Position numbers and translations under genes: made by a program. Below are positions 23,121 through 33,052 of a stretch of 51,415 nt of DNA, one piece after another. The stretch's first letter is position 1, and every line of letters starts with the position of its first letter. The DNA is from Collinsella sp. (GTDB lineage: Bacteria > Actinomycetota > Coriobacteriia > Coriobacteriales > Coriobacteriaceae), in contig DXMV01000008.1 of assembly GCA_019414055.1 (NCBI GenBank), positions 1 through 51,415 on the forward strand, read 5' to 3'. Below the pieces are notes generated by a model, which was not told where the DNA came from, did no database searches, and saw only the letters and a list, made by a program, of their open reading frames with translations.

Positions 23121-24503
23121 CTATTCAAACATCTGCGGCAGGTCGATGAAGACGGTTCGATCGCTTTCGTCAGCTTCGAAGCCCGAACGGGAGAAGAATC
23201 CGTAGCGATGGCATTTGAGCCCCGTTGCCTCGACTTGGGTGATTTCCTCGTCGACCATTTTTTGCGTGACGGGGGATTTGCGGAACTTTGCTTCGTAGAA
23301 TGCGTAGCCCTCGGGGTCTTGCGTTACCACATCGAATTCGCCGCTCGTTTTGTTTGCGGGATCGTCGTACCAGTACTTGCCTATGGCATCGAAAGCCGGT
23401 TCGATCTTGCCAGTCCTGTTTTGCCGTACGAGGTATTGACGGCAGATCTCCTCGAACATATGTGGAGTGTAGTTTTCCTCGAAGTCTTGGGAGACGTGAC
23501 GATCATAGAAGACTTCCGGGTCGAGCAGCTGACGCGCAGAAGCATTGCGGAAGACGTAGCGATAGTAAAAGAGCGAAAGTGGGTCCACCACAAAGTAGCC
23601 AGACTTGCGCTTATTCGTAGGGTCGTTGATGGGTGCACGCTTTTGGACGATTTCGAGTGACATGAGCTTGTCGAGTACGTCTGCCATGGCCGGACCGCTC
23701 GAGACGTGCGACTGTGCCAGCACGTCCCCCCAACGGGAGTAACCTTGTGCGAGAGCCCCGAAAACTTCGTTGGCGTTGGTCATCTTCGAGATCTCGGCGT
23801 TGAGATAGGACGGTACTTCGCTTTCTAAGCGGGCGCCAGGTTCTGTGACGAGCTCGATGATATTGTCGCGTACGCTTTGGGACTGATCGATGAGGCGATT
23901 GTAAAAGGGGATGCCGCCAAAAACGCTATAGAGCCGCACCTTGTCCTCGGGTGAGAACGCGGGATAGAACTTTGCAGCGTCAAAGTAATCCATGGGCTTA
24001 AGCTCAAGCGCGAGATCAATTCGCCCGTAGAGGGGGCTTTCATGCTCGATGAGAGATTTCATAATCTCAACATAGGAGCCGCACAGGACAATGTTTAAAC
24101 GTGAGTCTTCCCTGTGAGCGTCGATTGAGGTCTGGAGAATGCTGTCTAAGCCTTTAACCGCATCTCTCAAGTAGGGGTATTCGTCGAGAACGAGGGTAAT
24201 GTTCTTGTCTTTGGCTTGGGCAAACAGAAATTCGATGAGCTCGCGGATGCCCGTGAAGGCGAGCGGAGGAAAGCTTAGCGCTTCAGCAGCAAGGGCGGAC
24301 AGACTCTCGAGGTTGTCTGCCTCGGAGGTTTGGCGGCACTCGTAATAGATCGTTGCGACGTCCGATAAATCGGTTAGCGCCTGCTTGATGAGCTCACTTT
24401 TGCCGACGCGACGCCTTCCGTAAATGAGAACATTGCGCTGCTCGGGCGCATTGAGTGTTTTCTTAATACGGGCGAGTTCAAGCTCCCTGCCAATGAATTC
24501 CAC
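23121..24503 (-). CDS. ATPase_2 family ATP-binding protein with DUF234 domain
   Basis: 460 residues starting with GTG at 24503. Walker A GRRRVGKSELI (residues ~29-39), Walker B ITLVLDEYPYL, then NIVLCGSY. The middle holds a winged-helix-like part (ALAQGYSRWGDVLAQSHVSS, LMSLEIVQKRAPI). The C-terminal DUF234 region has FDVVTQDPEGYAFYEAKFR, again a D...E-x-K nuclease-like pattern. The Shine-Dalgarno (AAGGAA, 24511-24516 region) lies within the first of four overlapping palindromes, suggesting tight control. Function is unknown; family members are often linked to archaeal and anaerobe mobile loci. Confidence 0.88.
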   Translation of the reverse strand: MEFIGRELELARIKKTLNAPEQRNVLIYGRRRVGKSELIKQALTDLSDVATIYYECRQTSEADNLESLSALAAEALSFPPLAFTGIRELIEFLFAQAKDKNITLVLDEYPYLRDAVKGLDSILQTSIDAHREDSRLNIVLCGSYVEIMKSLIEHESPLYGRIDLALELKPMDYFDAAKFYPAFSPEDKVRLYSVFGGIPFYNRLIDQSQSVRDNIIELVTEPGARLESEVPSYLNAEISKMTNANEVFGALAQGYSRWGDVLAQSHVSSGPAMADVLDKLMSLEIVQKRAPINDPTNKRKSGYFVVDPLSLFYYRYVFRNASARQLLDPEVFYDRHVSQDFEENYTPHMFEEICRQYLVRQNRTGKIEPAFDAIGKYWYDDPANKTSGEFDVVTQDPEGYAFYEAKFRKSPVTQKMVDEEITQVEATGLKCHRYGFFSRSGFEADESDRTVFIDLPQMFE

Positions 24504-24505
24504 TT

Positions 24506-24607
24506 ACTCGGTTCCTTCCGACTCGGTTTTGTCCGAGTTAATTGTATCGCATGAACAAGTTTATGCTCGAGTTTACTCGGACAAAACCGAGTCGGTTCTG
24601 TCCGAGT
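24506..24607. promoter_or_regulatory. Array of four ACTCGG-N6-CCGAGT palindromes
   Basis: Units: 24506-24523 (last half CCGACT, one mismatch), 24521-24538 (ACTCGGTTTTGTCCGAGT), 24575-24592 (its exact reverse complement) and 24590-24607 (first half AGTCGG). They overlap in pairs by three bases, and the pairs are mirror images about a ~36-base spacer. Unit 1 covers the ribosome-binding site of the ATPase gene. This looks like a cooperative operator or an RNA switch. Confidence 0.7.
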
Positions 24608-24642
24608 AAGTTTGAATAGCGAATCGAAATTGTTATGTCCAC

Positions 24643-24891
24643 ATGGCGATGGCGAACATGGTTTCCATAAGCGCCGCGTTCGCGCTTGTTATTGCCGCAA
24701 TGCGCTGTGTCGCTGAGGCGCAGATCGTACCGCTCGAAAGCGTCTTTTGGTTGGCGAACCTGGCCACGGGCGTGTTCTGCGGTGCGACGATTTTCGCAGC
24801 CACGTTTGCTGTCCTGTGTGCAACGTTTTTCACGGCGAAAAGACGCCGTGCCAAGCTCGAGGCAGAACTCGACTCCTCAGACGACATCTAA
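24643..24891 (+). CDS. Small membrane protein, unknown function
   Basis: 82 residues: two hydrophobic segments (VSISAAFALVIAAMRCVAEA and the stretch around NLATGVFCGATIFAATFAVL), then a charged tail TAKRRRAKLEAELDSSDD. ATG at 24643 is the first; a second Met three codons later and a third at residue 6 are alternatives, and no strong ribosome site is visible. A terminator follows immediately, which supports a real gene. No family recognised. Confidence 0.6.
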   Translation: MAMANMVSISAAFALVIAAMRCVAEAQIVPLESVFWLANLATGVFCGATIFAATFAVLCATFFTAKRRRAKLEAELDSSDDI

Positions 24892-24896
24892 TGCGC

Positions 24897-24937
24897 AATG
24901 GGCCGGCTCTGGGTATCCAGAACCAGCCCATTTTGAT
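24897..24937 (+). terminator. Terminator after the small membrane protein
   Basis: AATGGGC..CTGG-gtat-CCAG..GCCCATT stem followed by TTGATG. It also lies before the 3' end of the surface protein gene coming from the right. Confidence 0.65.
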
Positions 24938-24981
24938 GTTCGATTAGCCGAGTCGGCGCCTCTCACAAAAGTAAGTAGGAG

Positions 24982-27900
24982 CTAGCGAGGCCTATCCGAA
25001 TTGACCTCATTGGCGGTGTCGGTTTCGAGCGCCGTGCGGCGGGCGCTGTAGGCGACGAGGCCGGCGCCTGCCGCGGCGAGTGCTGCAGCGGCTGCCGTAA
25101 GGGGAGCGTTGACATCGCCCGTGCCCGCAAGTGCGCCCGCTTTTCCGGAGCGCTTGTTATTGTCGTGGTCCTTGCCACTGCCGGAGCTGCTTCCGCCGGA
25201 GCCGCCGCCCTCGTCAGTACCGCCGCCACTTGAGCCACCATCGCCGTCCGCCGGCATCGGGGCGTCGTGAAGTCCTGTCGTATCCGCGCTATCGCATACG
25301 CCGACCTGAATTTCTGAGCGTTCGCATGCCGCGTCGGGCACATGAAGCTCGTGCAGTACGGCACCCAGCGCCGAGTTTGCGCCCGGTCGGATTTCCTTGA
25401 GCGTTACGGGATCGAGCGCCACCAGGTCACGCGCCTTCGCATACAGCGTTACGCGTTTGCCCACTTCGTCGCTCCAACTCTCGGGGATAGCGAAGCTCAT
25501 GCGGAACTGTGCCGTGCAACCCGGTGCCAGCACGGCGTTGCCGTTGTCGGCTACCAGCGGGTGCGTTGCAAAACATGCGCCCAGCGTCTCGAGCGCGTAC
25601 TTCACGCGTGCCATGTCGTTGGCCGAAGCGTCTTCGGCAAGCTCTGGATCGTGGATCGAAGCCATGCGTGCGTTCGCTCCGAATCCGATGGATGCGCTGG
25701 AGAACGGCTGGCTGGAGCCCTCTCGGTACAGATCGATCGTGCCGGCGGTCAGCAAAGTGTTGCCGTCGTTTCGCACCGTGACCATGAAGGACTCGCCTGC
25801 TGCTCCGGGCACCACCGCGCCCGAGGTAGCGACCGCGCCCGTCGGAGTGGCACACGCCACCAAGGGCACTTCGATGCCGTGCAGCTCCGCCTTGCTCTGC
25901 TCGGCACTCACAATGTGCGTGGCGAGCGCGGAGAGCATGCCTCCCGACGTCAAAAATGTCGTTATCTGATCGACGGGATGGTCCAGCTCGCACATCACGA
26001 ACGGCTCCGTGAACAGATCGCCTGCCAAGGTGCTGGCGAAGATGCGGAAGTGCTTGCCCATCACTGCTACCGGGTTGCCTTCTTCGTCGTAGGTTTGTCC
26101 CACCTTGCCATCGGTGTTCTCTACATAGAGCACGCACCTGCCGTTGCTGCTTACGCTAAACGATGCCGGGCCACAGCCTGCGGCACCCACGGGCTGCGTT
26201 GCAAATGCCGATGCGCCTCGCGTCCAAGTAATATGCTGCAGTTGTTCGTTGACGGTGGCCAAAAAGCCCGTGTGCTGCGGCCATGGCACCGCATGGGGCA
26301 CCGCGGCGTCCGGCGGCATAACGCCCCAGCCCGCGATAGACTGGCCGATCACGGCGTACGATGCGCAGCCGCAACCGTTTGCGGTCTCGTACGTAACGGG
26401 CACCACCATTTTGCCGTTGATATTCTCGGGCTCGCCCAGCTCGATACTCGACGGTGCTTGCGGAAAGCGGAGAACTTGGCGGAACGTCAGGCTGTCGCCC
26501 GAAACGTCCGACCACAGGGTAAAGCACTCCAGCGCAACCTCAGCCTCGCTGCCGAGCGCCTTTTCTGCGGTGGTTCCGCGGCGGTGGAGGTAGGCACCCG
26601 ACAGGCGCCCGTCGACCAGCGTCTTGCCCACCGTGATACGTGGGCACTGCAGGCAATGGTAGCCATCCTCTTGCAGGCGGCCGCGCGAGATGCTGCGCCA
26701 TGACGTATGCGACACCACGCGGGTCTCGTCATTACTTATGCGCAGGCGCACGACGGACAGTATGCCGGCTGTGCTTGCCGTATCGAAAAGGGTGTTGTCG
26801 CCGTCGGGGCGCTCGCCCGAGACCAGCAGCACGTAGGCGTCCTGGTTTCCCCTCCCGTCCGTATATTCCACCACGTCGAAGTCGTAATCGTATATGCCGT
26901 CGCGCTCCACGTCGCCCTCGCCAAACCCAAGGGGGAAGTCCACGGGCGTGGGGGCGGACCACGTGCCGTTTGCCCTTGTGTGCACCACCAGGCGCGAGCG
27001 GCCATTGTCGCCGTAGCACACCGAGGCGATACGGAACAGGCATTCTATGCCGGCAATCATTGCCAGCTTCATGTGGGCTTCGCTGAGCACGCCGGAAAAC
27101 AGCACGTTGTCGCTCGAGGGTTTTATGCCGCCACGCTCGTCCTCCGACATGCCGGCAGAATTGGCGTTGGGGTCCGCAACGGCGTTCGTCGCCTGCCCGA
27201 TATAGGTGTACTTATACATTGGCGCGGCGTTTTCGTCGTTCTCTATCAGTGCATGGACGAAATGCTCGATCTGTCCCGTGTCGTCGCTTTCTGCATCCGC
27301 CTCGAGCTCAATGCGCGTGACCGCTTGATCCCAATCGCGCACGACAGGCGCGGCGTTTACGGCAGTGGCCTTAACCTCGGCGCGTGCGAGCAGCTCGGCG
27401 TTGGTGACGATGGTGGCCGACGCGATAAACTGCGGCACACCACCTGCCTCGGCGTTGCCGCCCGAGCCGAAGCAGGCGTTCAGCGTATAAGGCGTATCTC
27501 CACCCAAGGCCAGCTCAGAGCGCTGGAGTACATACTGGTCGCCGTTGTTCACCGACATATTCCACGAATCGGCGAGTGTGGGCCACGATCCCGACCAAGC
27601 CTTGGTGGTCCACTTGAACATAACGAACTGGAGTATCACATCGACATCGACGTCTGCACCTACGCGCAGTCGCGGAAGCGGGTGTCCATCTGCCTTCTCG
27701 TACCCAATGAACAGCGTGAGGGATGCGGCGCCGCGCACGGCAGACGAGGCGACGCCCGCAACGCCGGCTCCAAAGGTAACGGCAAGCCCGATCTGGATGG
27801 TGAACGAGCCCGACGTGTTTGACCAATCGAGCGAAATGTTTTTAAAAAACGCCGCGCCGCTACCGTGCGTGTGGGCGCCCACGGCGAGCGCCAGTTTTGC

Positions 27901-29350
27901 TAGCACCCAGGGGTTGACGTTTAGGAAAAACGGCACCGGTCCCAGGGTAAACTGCTCGGTCCAATTGAGGTCGGTTCTTACCTGGAAGAGGGCCTTAATA
28001 TTGCCGTATGCGGGGTCGTTGTTGTTGCCCCAGGTTTTGCCCACCCAATCGTAGGCGAGCGAGCCGTACAGCTGCGTGGCGATATCCATCGTGAACAGCA
28101 GCGTGCAATGGTGGCGAAGGAGCTTGGTGTTCCTTGGATCGGTGCCCGAACCGGCGCTCATGCTCTTGTACTGATTCCACTTCCCCTCCATCTCGTCGAG
28201 ATAGCGGTTTGCCTGCTTGGCGCCCGACTCGCGCGGCGATTTCTTCCAGTATTCCGGATCAGGGCTGCCCGAATCGTTCATATAGCTGGCTGGTTTGTAT
28301 CCTCCGCCAAACAGCACGTACCCGGCAAACGAGAAATCGAAGAGGATCGGAAATGTGGGCATCCAACACGTGAACTTATTACCACCGATGCCGGGAAACG
28401 ATGCGGGGAAATCAAACGGAGTGACCTCTTGGTCCATGGTGGTGGGAATGATGGTGGTCGAGCCCGATTCCGCCTTTGCGGCCGGCGCGGTGACAACGGC
28501 CATGGGGGAGGAGAGCGTGTAGGTTTTGCCCTGATAGTCGAGGACAAAGCGCAGCTTGCACCCTTCTTCCAGAAGGCCCGATGCCGCATCGAGGAACTTA
28601 TCTTCGAGTGTGAACGTTGCCAGATTATCCGTGCCCGATGCGCTGGCCTTGACTTGGCCAATCTGCGTGACGGTTTCGGGTGAGCTGCCCGCGGCAGGCG
28701 TCACTTTATTGATATGTAACGTTGCCTGCCCGCCCTGCGGCAGATGGGCCTGCACGGTAAAGGCGTGCGTATCGGGCTGCTCGTTTGTCGTGTCGTTCTT
28801 CGGCAATGCCATGAACGTGGCGTCGGCGTACTGGATGTCCCATTCGTCAAACGTGAGCTGGCGGAAGTACGGCTCGCCGTCGGAAAACGGACGTGTGGGC
28901 GCGGTTATGGCGGTGCCGCCCAGAATGCGAGCAAGGGGAATCTCGACATCACGGTATCCCGCCATGCTAATGGAGATGCCGCCGTTAAATTCGTACGCGT
29001 CGAGAAGCGTTGCCTCGTCCACGTAGCCTTCCGAAAGCGGCGCGACCTCAAAGATGGCCGTGCCTTCGTCATCGGTAGTGGCGGTGAGCTGCTTGCCTGC
29101 AGCATAGCGCGATGTGAGCGTGACCTGGGCACCCGTGATGGGCGTATTCTTGTTGGCGACGTCGACCACGACCACACCAAACATGGTGCGCGAGAGCACC
29201 AAGACCTTGAAGGGGTCTTCTTTCGTCGGCATAGGCCGCGGTGGGCGCGAACGGCAGCAGGAAGGCATTTTCGCTTCCCGGCACGCGAGGCAACATAATG
29301 CTCGCTAGCGAGGACGCTCCAGCAACAAGTAACGAACGGCGATCAAGCAT
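24982..29350 (-). CDS. Large secreted surface protein with LAxTG anchor, apparent frameshift after the signal peptide
   Basis: About 1,455 residues if read across one frameshift. The start at 29350 (ATG, GGAGG ten bases before) gives MLDRRSLLVAGASSLASIML, a twin-arginine-like signal, and a processing region PTAAYADE. At 29221-29224 the run AAA has one base more than the frame needs; skipping it continues into EDPFKVLVLSRTMFGVVVVD in the main frame, which is then open to 24982. Near the N-terminus is a prealbumin/carboxypeptidase-regulatory-like fold (ITGAQVTLTSRYAAGK, TTDDEGTAIFEV). The C-terminus has a Gly/Ser linker, LAGTG, a hydrophobic helix and SARR, a sortase signal. Function unknown; probably cell-wall attached. 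Internal starts in the main frame (29268) would lack the signal. Confidence 0.8.
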
Positions 29351-29505
29351 CTTTGGCCTCCATCCAGCAGGTATCGATGGAAATAATCCAATTTTGCAAG
29401 AAGGCATCCAGTCACGGTAGTGCCGTTCAAGGGTCAAAATGTCCAAATTGATCGAGCGAAGCGCCGGGTTCCGGAACGCGTTCGATGCGCTTGGCAGCCC
29501 GGTCG

Positions 29506-30510
29506 CTAACGCAACATATGCGCGACCAGCTCGGCGCGAGTTCCGATACCAAGCTTGGCATACACTCCTGATAGGCGGTTTTTGACGGTGCCCGGCGATA
29601 CTCCCATATGGCGTGCGATTTCGGCGTTGGTCCACCCACGACAGGCGAGCATGGCCATGGTGAATTCCGTGGTCGTTAGATCGTCGGCCACGTCCTCGCC
29701 CGAATCGGGGTTGTGGATGCGCCGCCAGCCGTAGCTGAATCGATACGTAATCTCGATGATGCGTGCGAAATCGTCAGGGTATTGCGATTTTAGGCATGCC
29801 TCGATGAGTCCCTGCAAAAGGCCATGGTGTTCGCCGATGAGTTCGATAAGGCCGTCGGGGCGCGCAATGTCCCAAGCGGCGCCAAAGTGCGCTTTTGCGG
29901 CGTCGACGTCTTTGAGACTCATACAGGCCATCGAAGCCGACAAGTGCAGGAATAGCTCCGAGATGGGGTAGCTTCCCTGTTTCATAATCAGGGCGTTTTC
30001 CGCCATGCCCAGGCTGCGGCCGTATTCGCCGCGCAGATACAACGCGTGCGCCATCACGTAGCTGGCGAACAGGCGCAGGCCTTCGGGCAGATGCGCCGCA
30101 AGCGGATAAAACTCTTCGGCAGAATACGGGGAAGGCAAGTGCAGCAGGACACTCGCGGCCGAGGCGAACAGGATATGCGTGGCGTGGATGGCGGACGATT
30201 CCTCGTCGGCCGGCGTATCGAGGATGCCAGCAAGGCACCGGCGTGCGTCGGCGATACGGTTGAGCGACAGACTGGCGTATCCGCAGATAAAGCATGCGGA
30301 ATAGCGCAGCGCGGGATCGGTGGCGTCAAGATAGGGGCGTGCTGTTTCGGCGGCGAGTGTGGCCTGTCCGCGAAAGTACAGCGCTTCTGCCGTGGCGATG
30401 GTGCGTGAATCGGGGTCGGAAATGCCTGCAACCGCAGCGTCAATCTGCCCCGGCACAAAGGCGGTGCACATCAACGGCATGGGGATGCATGGGTAGCCAT
30501 CGCAGTCCAT
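29506..30510 (-). CDS. LuxR-family transcriptional regulator
   Basis: 334 residues from ATG at 30510 (GGGAGA upstream; a start at 30546 is possible). The C-terminal LuxR helix-turn-helix is clear: LTTTEFTMAMLACRGWTNAE, IARHMGVSPGTVKNRLSGVY, AKLGIGTRAELVAHML. The N-terminal ~260 residues are helical, TPR-like (RYSACFICGYASLSLNRIAD, YVMAHALYLRGEYGRSLGMA), with no receiver domain, so it is probably a stand-alone sensor of the MalT-like kind. It lies 155 bases upstream of the surface protein on the same strand and plausibly controls it. Confidence 0.88.
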   Translation of the reverse strand: MDCDGYPCIPMPLMCTAFVPGQIDAAVAGISDPDSRTIATAEALYFRGQATLAAETARPYLDATDPALRYSACFICGYASLSLNRIADARRCLAGILDTPADEESSAIHATHILFASAASVLLHLPSPYSAEEFYPLAAHLPEGLRLFASYVMAHALYLRGEYGRSLGMAENALIMKQGSYPISELFLHLSASMACMSLKDVDAAKAHFGAAWDIARPDGLIELIGEHHGLLQGLIEACLKSQYPDDFARIIEITYRFSYGWRRIHNPDSGEDVADDLTTTEFTMAMLACRGWTNAEIARHMGVSPGTVKNRLSGVYAKLGIGTRAELVAHMLR

Positions 30511-30735
30511 CTTCCATCTCCCATCAGGTGGCAACATTAGCAGCAATTGTACTCCTGTTGCTCGGGACTGGAATTTGTGGGTATCGCCTACGATTATGCC
30601 GAACGTATAAAGGAAGAGTCTATTGGCGATGCTCTTAAGGTGGTTGTCGAGGCATGGCTGACCTTGGCATAAGGAAAAACTGCCGCCCCTGCAAAAAGCT
30701 CTGCCGAAGCGATGGGAAACGAACCTCGCTCTGCA

Positions 30736-30741
30736 TATAAT
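30736..30741 (+). promoter_or_regulatory. Candidate -10 box of the GMP synthase gene
   Basis: A perfect TATAAT occurs 66 bases ahead of the guaA-like start. A matching -35 is not obvious, so this is only a candidate. Confidence 0.4.
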
Positions 30742-30806
30742 GAGGTCATATGACAGCGCGTTTGCATGTGTGCGGCGCGTTCCATCGACCCGAAAAGGAG
30801 CCCTGC

Positions 30807-31787
30807 ATGGATCCCAACAAGCGTCCCGACGATATGGTGCGTATCACCACTCCCGAACTTGCTCAGGCGTTCATCGACGAGCAGGTCACCGCAATCCGCG
30901 AGCAGATCGGTGACAAGAAGGTTCTGCTGGCCCTTTCTGGCGGCGTCGACAGCTCTGTTGTCGCGGCGCTGCTGATCAAGGCCATCGGCAAGCAGCTTAT
31001 CTGCGTGCATGTGAACCATGGACTCATGCGCAAGGGCGAGAGCGAGCAGGTCATCGACGTGTTCCAGAATCAGATGGACGCCAACCTGGTTTACGTGGAC
31101 GCCACCGACCGCTTTCTCGATAAGCTCGTCGACGTCGACGAGCCCGAGACCAAGCGCAAGATTATCGGCGCCGAGTTTATCCGCGTGTTCGAGGAAGAGG
31201 CCCGCAAGGTTGGCGACGAGGTCAGCTTCCTCGCCCAAGGCACCATCTACCCCGACATTCTGGAGTCGCAGGACGGCGTGAAGGCTCACCATAACGTTGG
31301 CGGTCTGCCCGAGGATCTGCAATTTGAGCTCTGCGAGCCCGTTAAGCTGCTGTACAAGGACGAGGTGCGCGTCGTGGGCCGCGAGCTCGGCCTGCCCGAG
31401 AACATGGTTGAGCGTCAGCCGTTCCCCGGTCCTGGCCTGGGCGTCCGCTGCCTTGGCGCCATCACCCGTGACCGTCTCGAGGCGCTGCGCGAGGCCGATG
31501 CCATCGTACGCGAAGAGATCGACAAGGCCGGCCTGACCATCTGGCAGTACTTTGCCGTAGTGCCCGATTTCCGCGCTACCGGTGTGCGCGAGGGCAAGCG
31601 CGCCTACGACTGGCCCTGCATTATTCGCTGCATCAACACCGTTGACGTCATGACCGCCGAGGTGCCCGAGCTCGACTGGGCGCTGCTCAAGCGTATTACC
31701 GCTCGCGTCACCGCCGAGGTTCCCGGCATCTGCCGAGTGTGCTACGACCTCACGCCGAAGCCCGTCGGCACGGTCGAGTGGGAGTAA
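30807..31787 (+). CDS. guaA: GMP synthase ATP-pyrophosphatase subunit (no glutaminase domain)
   Basis: 326 residues from ATG at 30807 (AAAAGGAG before it). The PP-loop SGGVDSS is at 44-50, followed by CVHVNHGLMRKGE, GTIYPDILES, HHNVGGLPED, QPFPGPGLGVRCLG and the C-terminal dimerisation domain ending RVCYDLTPKPVGTVEWE, all classic GuaA. GMP synthase makes GMP from XMP, ATP and ammonia. Standard bacterial GuaA is about 510-525 residues with an N-terminal class I glutaminase; here it is absent and no glutaminase gene is adjacent. The enzyme must use free ammonia or a separate subunit elsewhere, as in archaea. Confidence 0.93.
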   Translation: MDPNKRPDDMVRITTPELAQAFIDEQVTAIREQIGDKKVLLALSGGVDSSVVAALLIKAIGKQLICVHVNHGLMRKGESEQVIDVFQNQMDANLVYVDATDRFLDKLVDVDEPETKRKIIGAEFIRVFEEEARKVGDEVSFLAQGTIYPDILESQDGVKAHHNVGGLPEDLQFELCEPVKLLYKDEVRVVGRELGLPENMVERQPFPGPGLGVRCLGAITRDRLEALREADAIVREEIDKAGLTIWQYFAVVPDFRATGVREGKRAYDWPCIIRCINTVDVMTAEVPELDWALLKRITARVTAEVPGICRVCYDLTPKPVGTVEWE

Positions 31788-31821
31788 GCTAACTCAGCTG
31801 GTAGGCGACGAGAACTAGCAG

Positions 31822-31852
31822 ATGTGACAAAGGGACAGTCCCTTTGTCACAT
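31822..31852. repeat. REP-like palindrome, family 1, copy 1
   Basis: ATGTGACAAAGGGAC and its reverse complement around one central A. Three further copies occur at 37791, 41255 and 42662. Confidence 0.9.
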
Positions 31853-31867
31853 CCTCGATATTATGTG

Positions 31868-31910
31868 CGGGATGGTACGCCACGCGGCGTGCCATCCCGT
31901 TCGTTATTTT
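31868..31910. terminator. Terminator hairpin between convergent guaA and the histidine kinase gene
   Basis: CGGGATGGTACGCC/GGCGTGCCATCCCG forms a 14-bp stem followed by TTCGTTATTTT. The same hairpin, also right after a family 1 palindrome, recurs at 37837-37868. Confidence 0.8.
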
Positions 31911-33052
31911 AATGAGCCGAGTGCGCGAGTGGGAAGAGTCACGAGCATGGTCGTTCCGCGCTCCGAGCTCTTTTCGACCTCGATGGAGCCGCCGTGAAGT
32001 GCGGCGATCTCCCAGACCAGCGCAAGCCCCAGCCCCACGCCGCCGTATGCCCTGCTGCGCGATTTGTCGACGCGATAGAAGGGCTGAAAGATGCTCGTCT
32101 GGTATTGCTCGGGAATGCCCGGCCCCTGGTCGCGCACGCGTAGCAGCACGCGGTCGCCTTCGGCGCAGGCGTTGATTTGCACGGTCGAGTTGGGCGCGCT
32201 ATAGCGTATGGCGTTTTCGGTCAAGTTGAACAGCAACCGATAGATCAGCGTGTCGCTGCCGATCGTTTGCGCGTCGCCCTCACTTGTAAGCGTGATGTCT
32301 TTTTGCTCGGCAAGGGGTGCCAGGTCCGTGAGCACTTCTTCGATCATCGGCGCTAGGTCAATCACATCGTTGCAAGGGACACTGCGCAGCTCGCTCATCT
32401 CGAGCAGGGTCTTTGTCATGTGCGTCATTCGCTCGGTCTGCTCCTGCAGCAGCCCGAGCAGGCTCGCTGTATCGGCGTCGACGTCGGGGTGCTCGGCGCA
32501 AAACAGCTCGACCTGGGCCTGCATGAGCGCAAGTGGCGTGCGCAGCTCGTGCGCCGCATTGCCCGTAAACTGTCTTTGTGCGGAAAATCCCTCGTCAAGG
32601 CGGGCAATCATGTCGTTAAACGACGCGCTGCAGCGCCTGAGTTCAGAGGGCACGTCCTCGCTGATTTTTGTGTCGGCGAGGTTGTCGGGCCGCACGCTCT
32701 CGACTTGCGTCGCAAAGAAGCGCAACGGCCGCAGCGCATGTCCGCTTACAAAGTAGGCCAGCACGCCGCCGAGCAGCGTCACCGCCGCAGTTATATACCA
32801 GCTCGTCGCGCCAAACGATTCTTGGGCGTCGTTCACGACGATGGTCAGCGCGTCGTCGAGCTCTTTGTTTGTCGGGTCAAATGAGCTGGGCGAGGCCGCC
32901 TCCACCTTGCTGTGCGCCGACGCTTCTGCACCAATCGAGTCCATGTAGCGCATGCCGGAGTAGCCAACCAGGCAATTCATAAGTACGCAGGTCGAACATA
33001 TCAGCAGTGCCGTCATCAACGTGATGCGCCACTGCAGCGACAACCGCTTCAT
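31904..33052 (-). CDS. Sensor histidine kinase of a two-component system
   Basis: 382 residues, ATG at 33052, overlapping the regulator gene by four bases (ATGA). Two membrane segments (TLMTALLICSTCVLMNCLVG near 11-30 and ITAAVTLLGGVLAYFVSG near 87-104) enclose a short extracytoplasmic loop of about 55 residues. A HAMP-like linker follows, then the phosphorylated His168 (AAHELRTPL), N box NLTENAIRYS, G1 DQGPGIPE and G2 GGVGLGLAL. The signal sensed is unknown. The neighbouring redox operon on the other strand is a plausible target. Confidence 0.92.
   Translation of the reverse strand: MKRLSLQWRITLMTALLICSTCVLMNCLVGYSGMRYMDSIGAEASAHSKVEAASPSSFDPTNKELDDALTIVVNDAQESFGATSWYITAAVTLLGGVLAYFVSGHALRPLRFFATQVESVRPDNLADTKISEDVPSELRRCSASFNDMIARLDEGFSAQRQFTGNAAHELRTPLALMQAQVELFCAEHPDVDADTASLLGLLQEQTERMTHMTKTLLEMSELRSVPCNDVIDLAPMIEEVLTDLAPLAEQKDITLTSEGDAQTIGSDTLIYRLLFNLTENAIRYSAPNSTVQINACAEGDRVLLRVRDQGPGIPEQYQTSIFQPFYRVDKSRSRAYGGVGLGLALVWEIAALHGGSIEVEKSSERGTTMLVTLPTRALGSLK

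Noticed and set aside
24506..24607. Possible CRISPR array
   Set aside because: The repeats are palindromes that overlap and alternate in orientation, without unique spacers or cas genes.
25342..27822. Long plus-strand frames opposite the surface protein
   Set aside because: No recognisable domains, composition rich in Arg/His/Cys, and the minus-strand gene shows an anchor signal and regular protein features.
30575..30670. Plus-strand frame ending AYDYAERIKEESIGDALKVV then VEAWLTLA and stop
   Set aside because: Composition looks protein-like, suggesting the tail of a lost gene, but there is no start, no recognised family and not enough length to call it.
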